13,496 nt of DNA. Origin: Pyrinomonadaceae bacterium (lineage in GTDB: Bacteria; Acidobacteriota; Blastocatellia; Pyrinomonadales; Pyrinomonadaceae). The DNA is taken from contig JAGOWF010000042.1 in the NCBI GenBank assembly GCA_018060305.1, forward strand, positions 1-13,496. Direction: 5' to 3'. Position 1 is the stretch's first letter; each line of letters begins with the position of its first letter. The notes beneath the pieces were generated by a model that saw only the letters and a program-made list of their open reading frames with translations, had not been told where the DNA came from and did not search any database. Below are positions 13,415 to 13,496 of this stretch, piece by piece. Position numbers and translations under genes: made by a program.

Positions 13415-13495
13415 TTAATCGAGATCTTCTGCGAACTGCATCTCGTACAAGCGGCTGTAGAGGCCATTTTGCGCGATGAGTTCGGCGTGTTTGCC
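13415..13495 (-). CDS. ABC transporter ATP-binding/permease, C-terminal end (partial)
   Basis: The minus strand reads 26 codons from the window edge to a TAA at 13415-13417. The peptide starts GKHAELIAQNGLYSRLYEMQ and ends FAEDLD. G-x-H-x-E-L-...-G-x-Y-x-x-L-Y is the standard tail after the H-loop region of exporter-type ABC ATPases (MsbA/lipid A exporter or multidrug type). The rest, including Walker A, Walker B and the membrane domain, is outside the window, so the substrate cannot be given. It precedes yicC on the same strand. Confidence 0.85.
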   Translation of the reverse strand, partial: GKHAELIAQNGLYSRLYEMQFAEDLD

Positions 13496-13496
13496 C

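Overview
The window looks like a chromosomal segment of an Acidobacteriota-type bacterium, probably class Blastocatellia (Pyrinomonadales-like). This is an inference from moderately high GC, the style of the glycine-rich TonB-like protein, the yicC-gmk-rpoZ housekeeping cluster, an unlinked ETF-quinone oxidoreductase, and intergenic spaces packed with REP-like palindromes. No 16S rRNA or other decisive taxonomic marker is present. No tRNA, CRISPR array, phage gene or complete insertion sequence was found.

Layout. Positions 1-180 hold a probable C-terminal tail of an unidentified + strand gene. A good promoter at 169-197 drives a TonB-family protein (251-1567) with an unusual N-terminal zinc ribbon; it ends in a clear rho-independent terminator (1592-1617). 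A nested inverted repeat (1623-1764) separates it from a convergent minus-strand operon, transcribed from a strong promoter at 5276-5304: alpha-glucan phosphorylase, a polytopic membrane protein, a DUF971 protein, then a small zinc-ribbon protein. The first three genes overlap by 4 nt and 1 nt. A second palindromic element (5321-5442) sits between this operon and mtnA (5451-6506, methionine salvage). Next comes a small-protein/nucleotidyltransferase pair (6549-7358) resembling AbiEii-type toxin-antitoxin modules.

Positions 7359-9673 are accessory in character. They hold a composite nested palindrome of about 460 bp (7463-7922), a conserved-looking hypothetical gene (7988-8404, minus), a second REP cluster (8454-8595), a 20-bp-period tandem repeat (8685-8724), and a DUF3142 protein (8799-9557, minus). 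A divergent ETF:quinone oxidoreductase (9674-11413) follows. The right end is a minus-strand housekeeping cluster: yicC (RNase), gmk (guanylate kinase), rpoZ (RNA polymerase omega), preceded by the last 26 codons of an ABC transporter ATP-binding protein.

How the genes relate: phosphorylase releases glucose-1-phosphate from storage glucan; MtnA works in methylthioadenosine recycling; ETF-QO passes electrons from fatty-acid and amino-acid oxidation to quinone; Gmk and RpoZ link GTP supply and RNA polymerase. The most unusual aspect is the density of paired, nested palindromes. Six of the eight gene-to-gene spaces longer than about 40 bp contain one. A 21-nt piece of one family is also present, in frame, inside the phosphorylase gene. 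I found no convincing new multi-gene system; the best accessory candidates are the small-protein/nucleotidyltransferase pair and the palindrome families.
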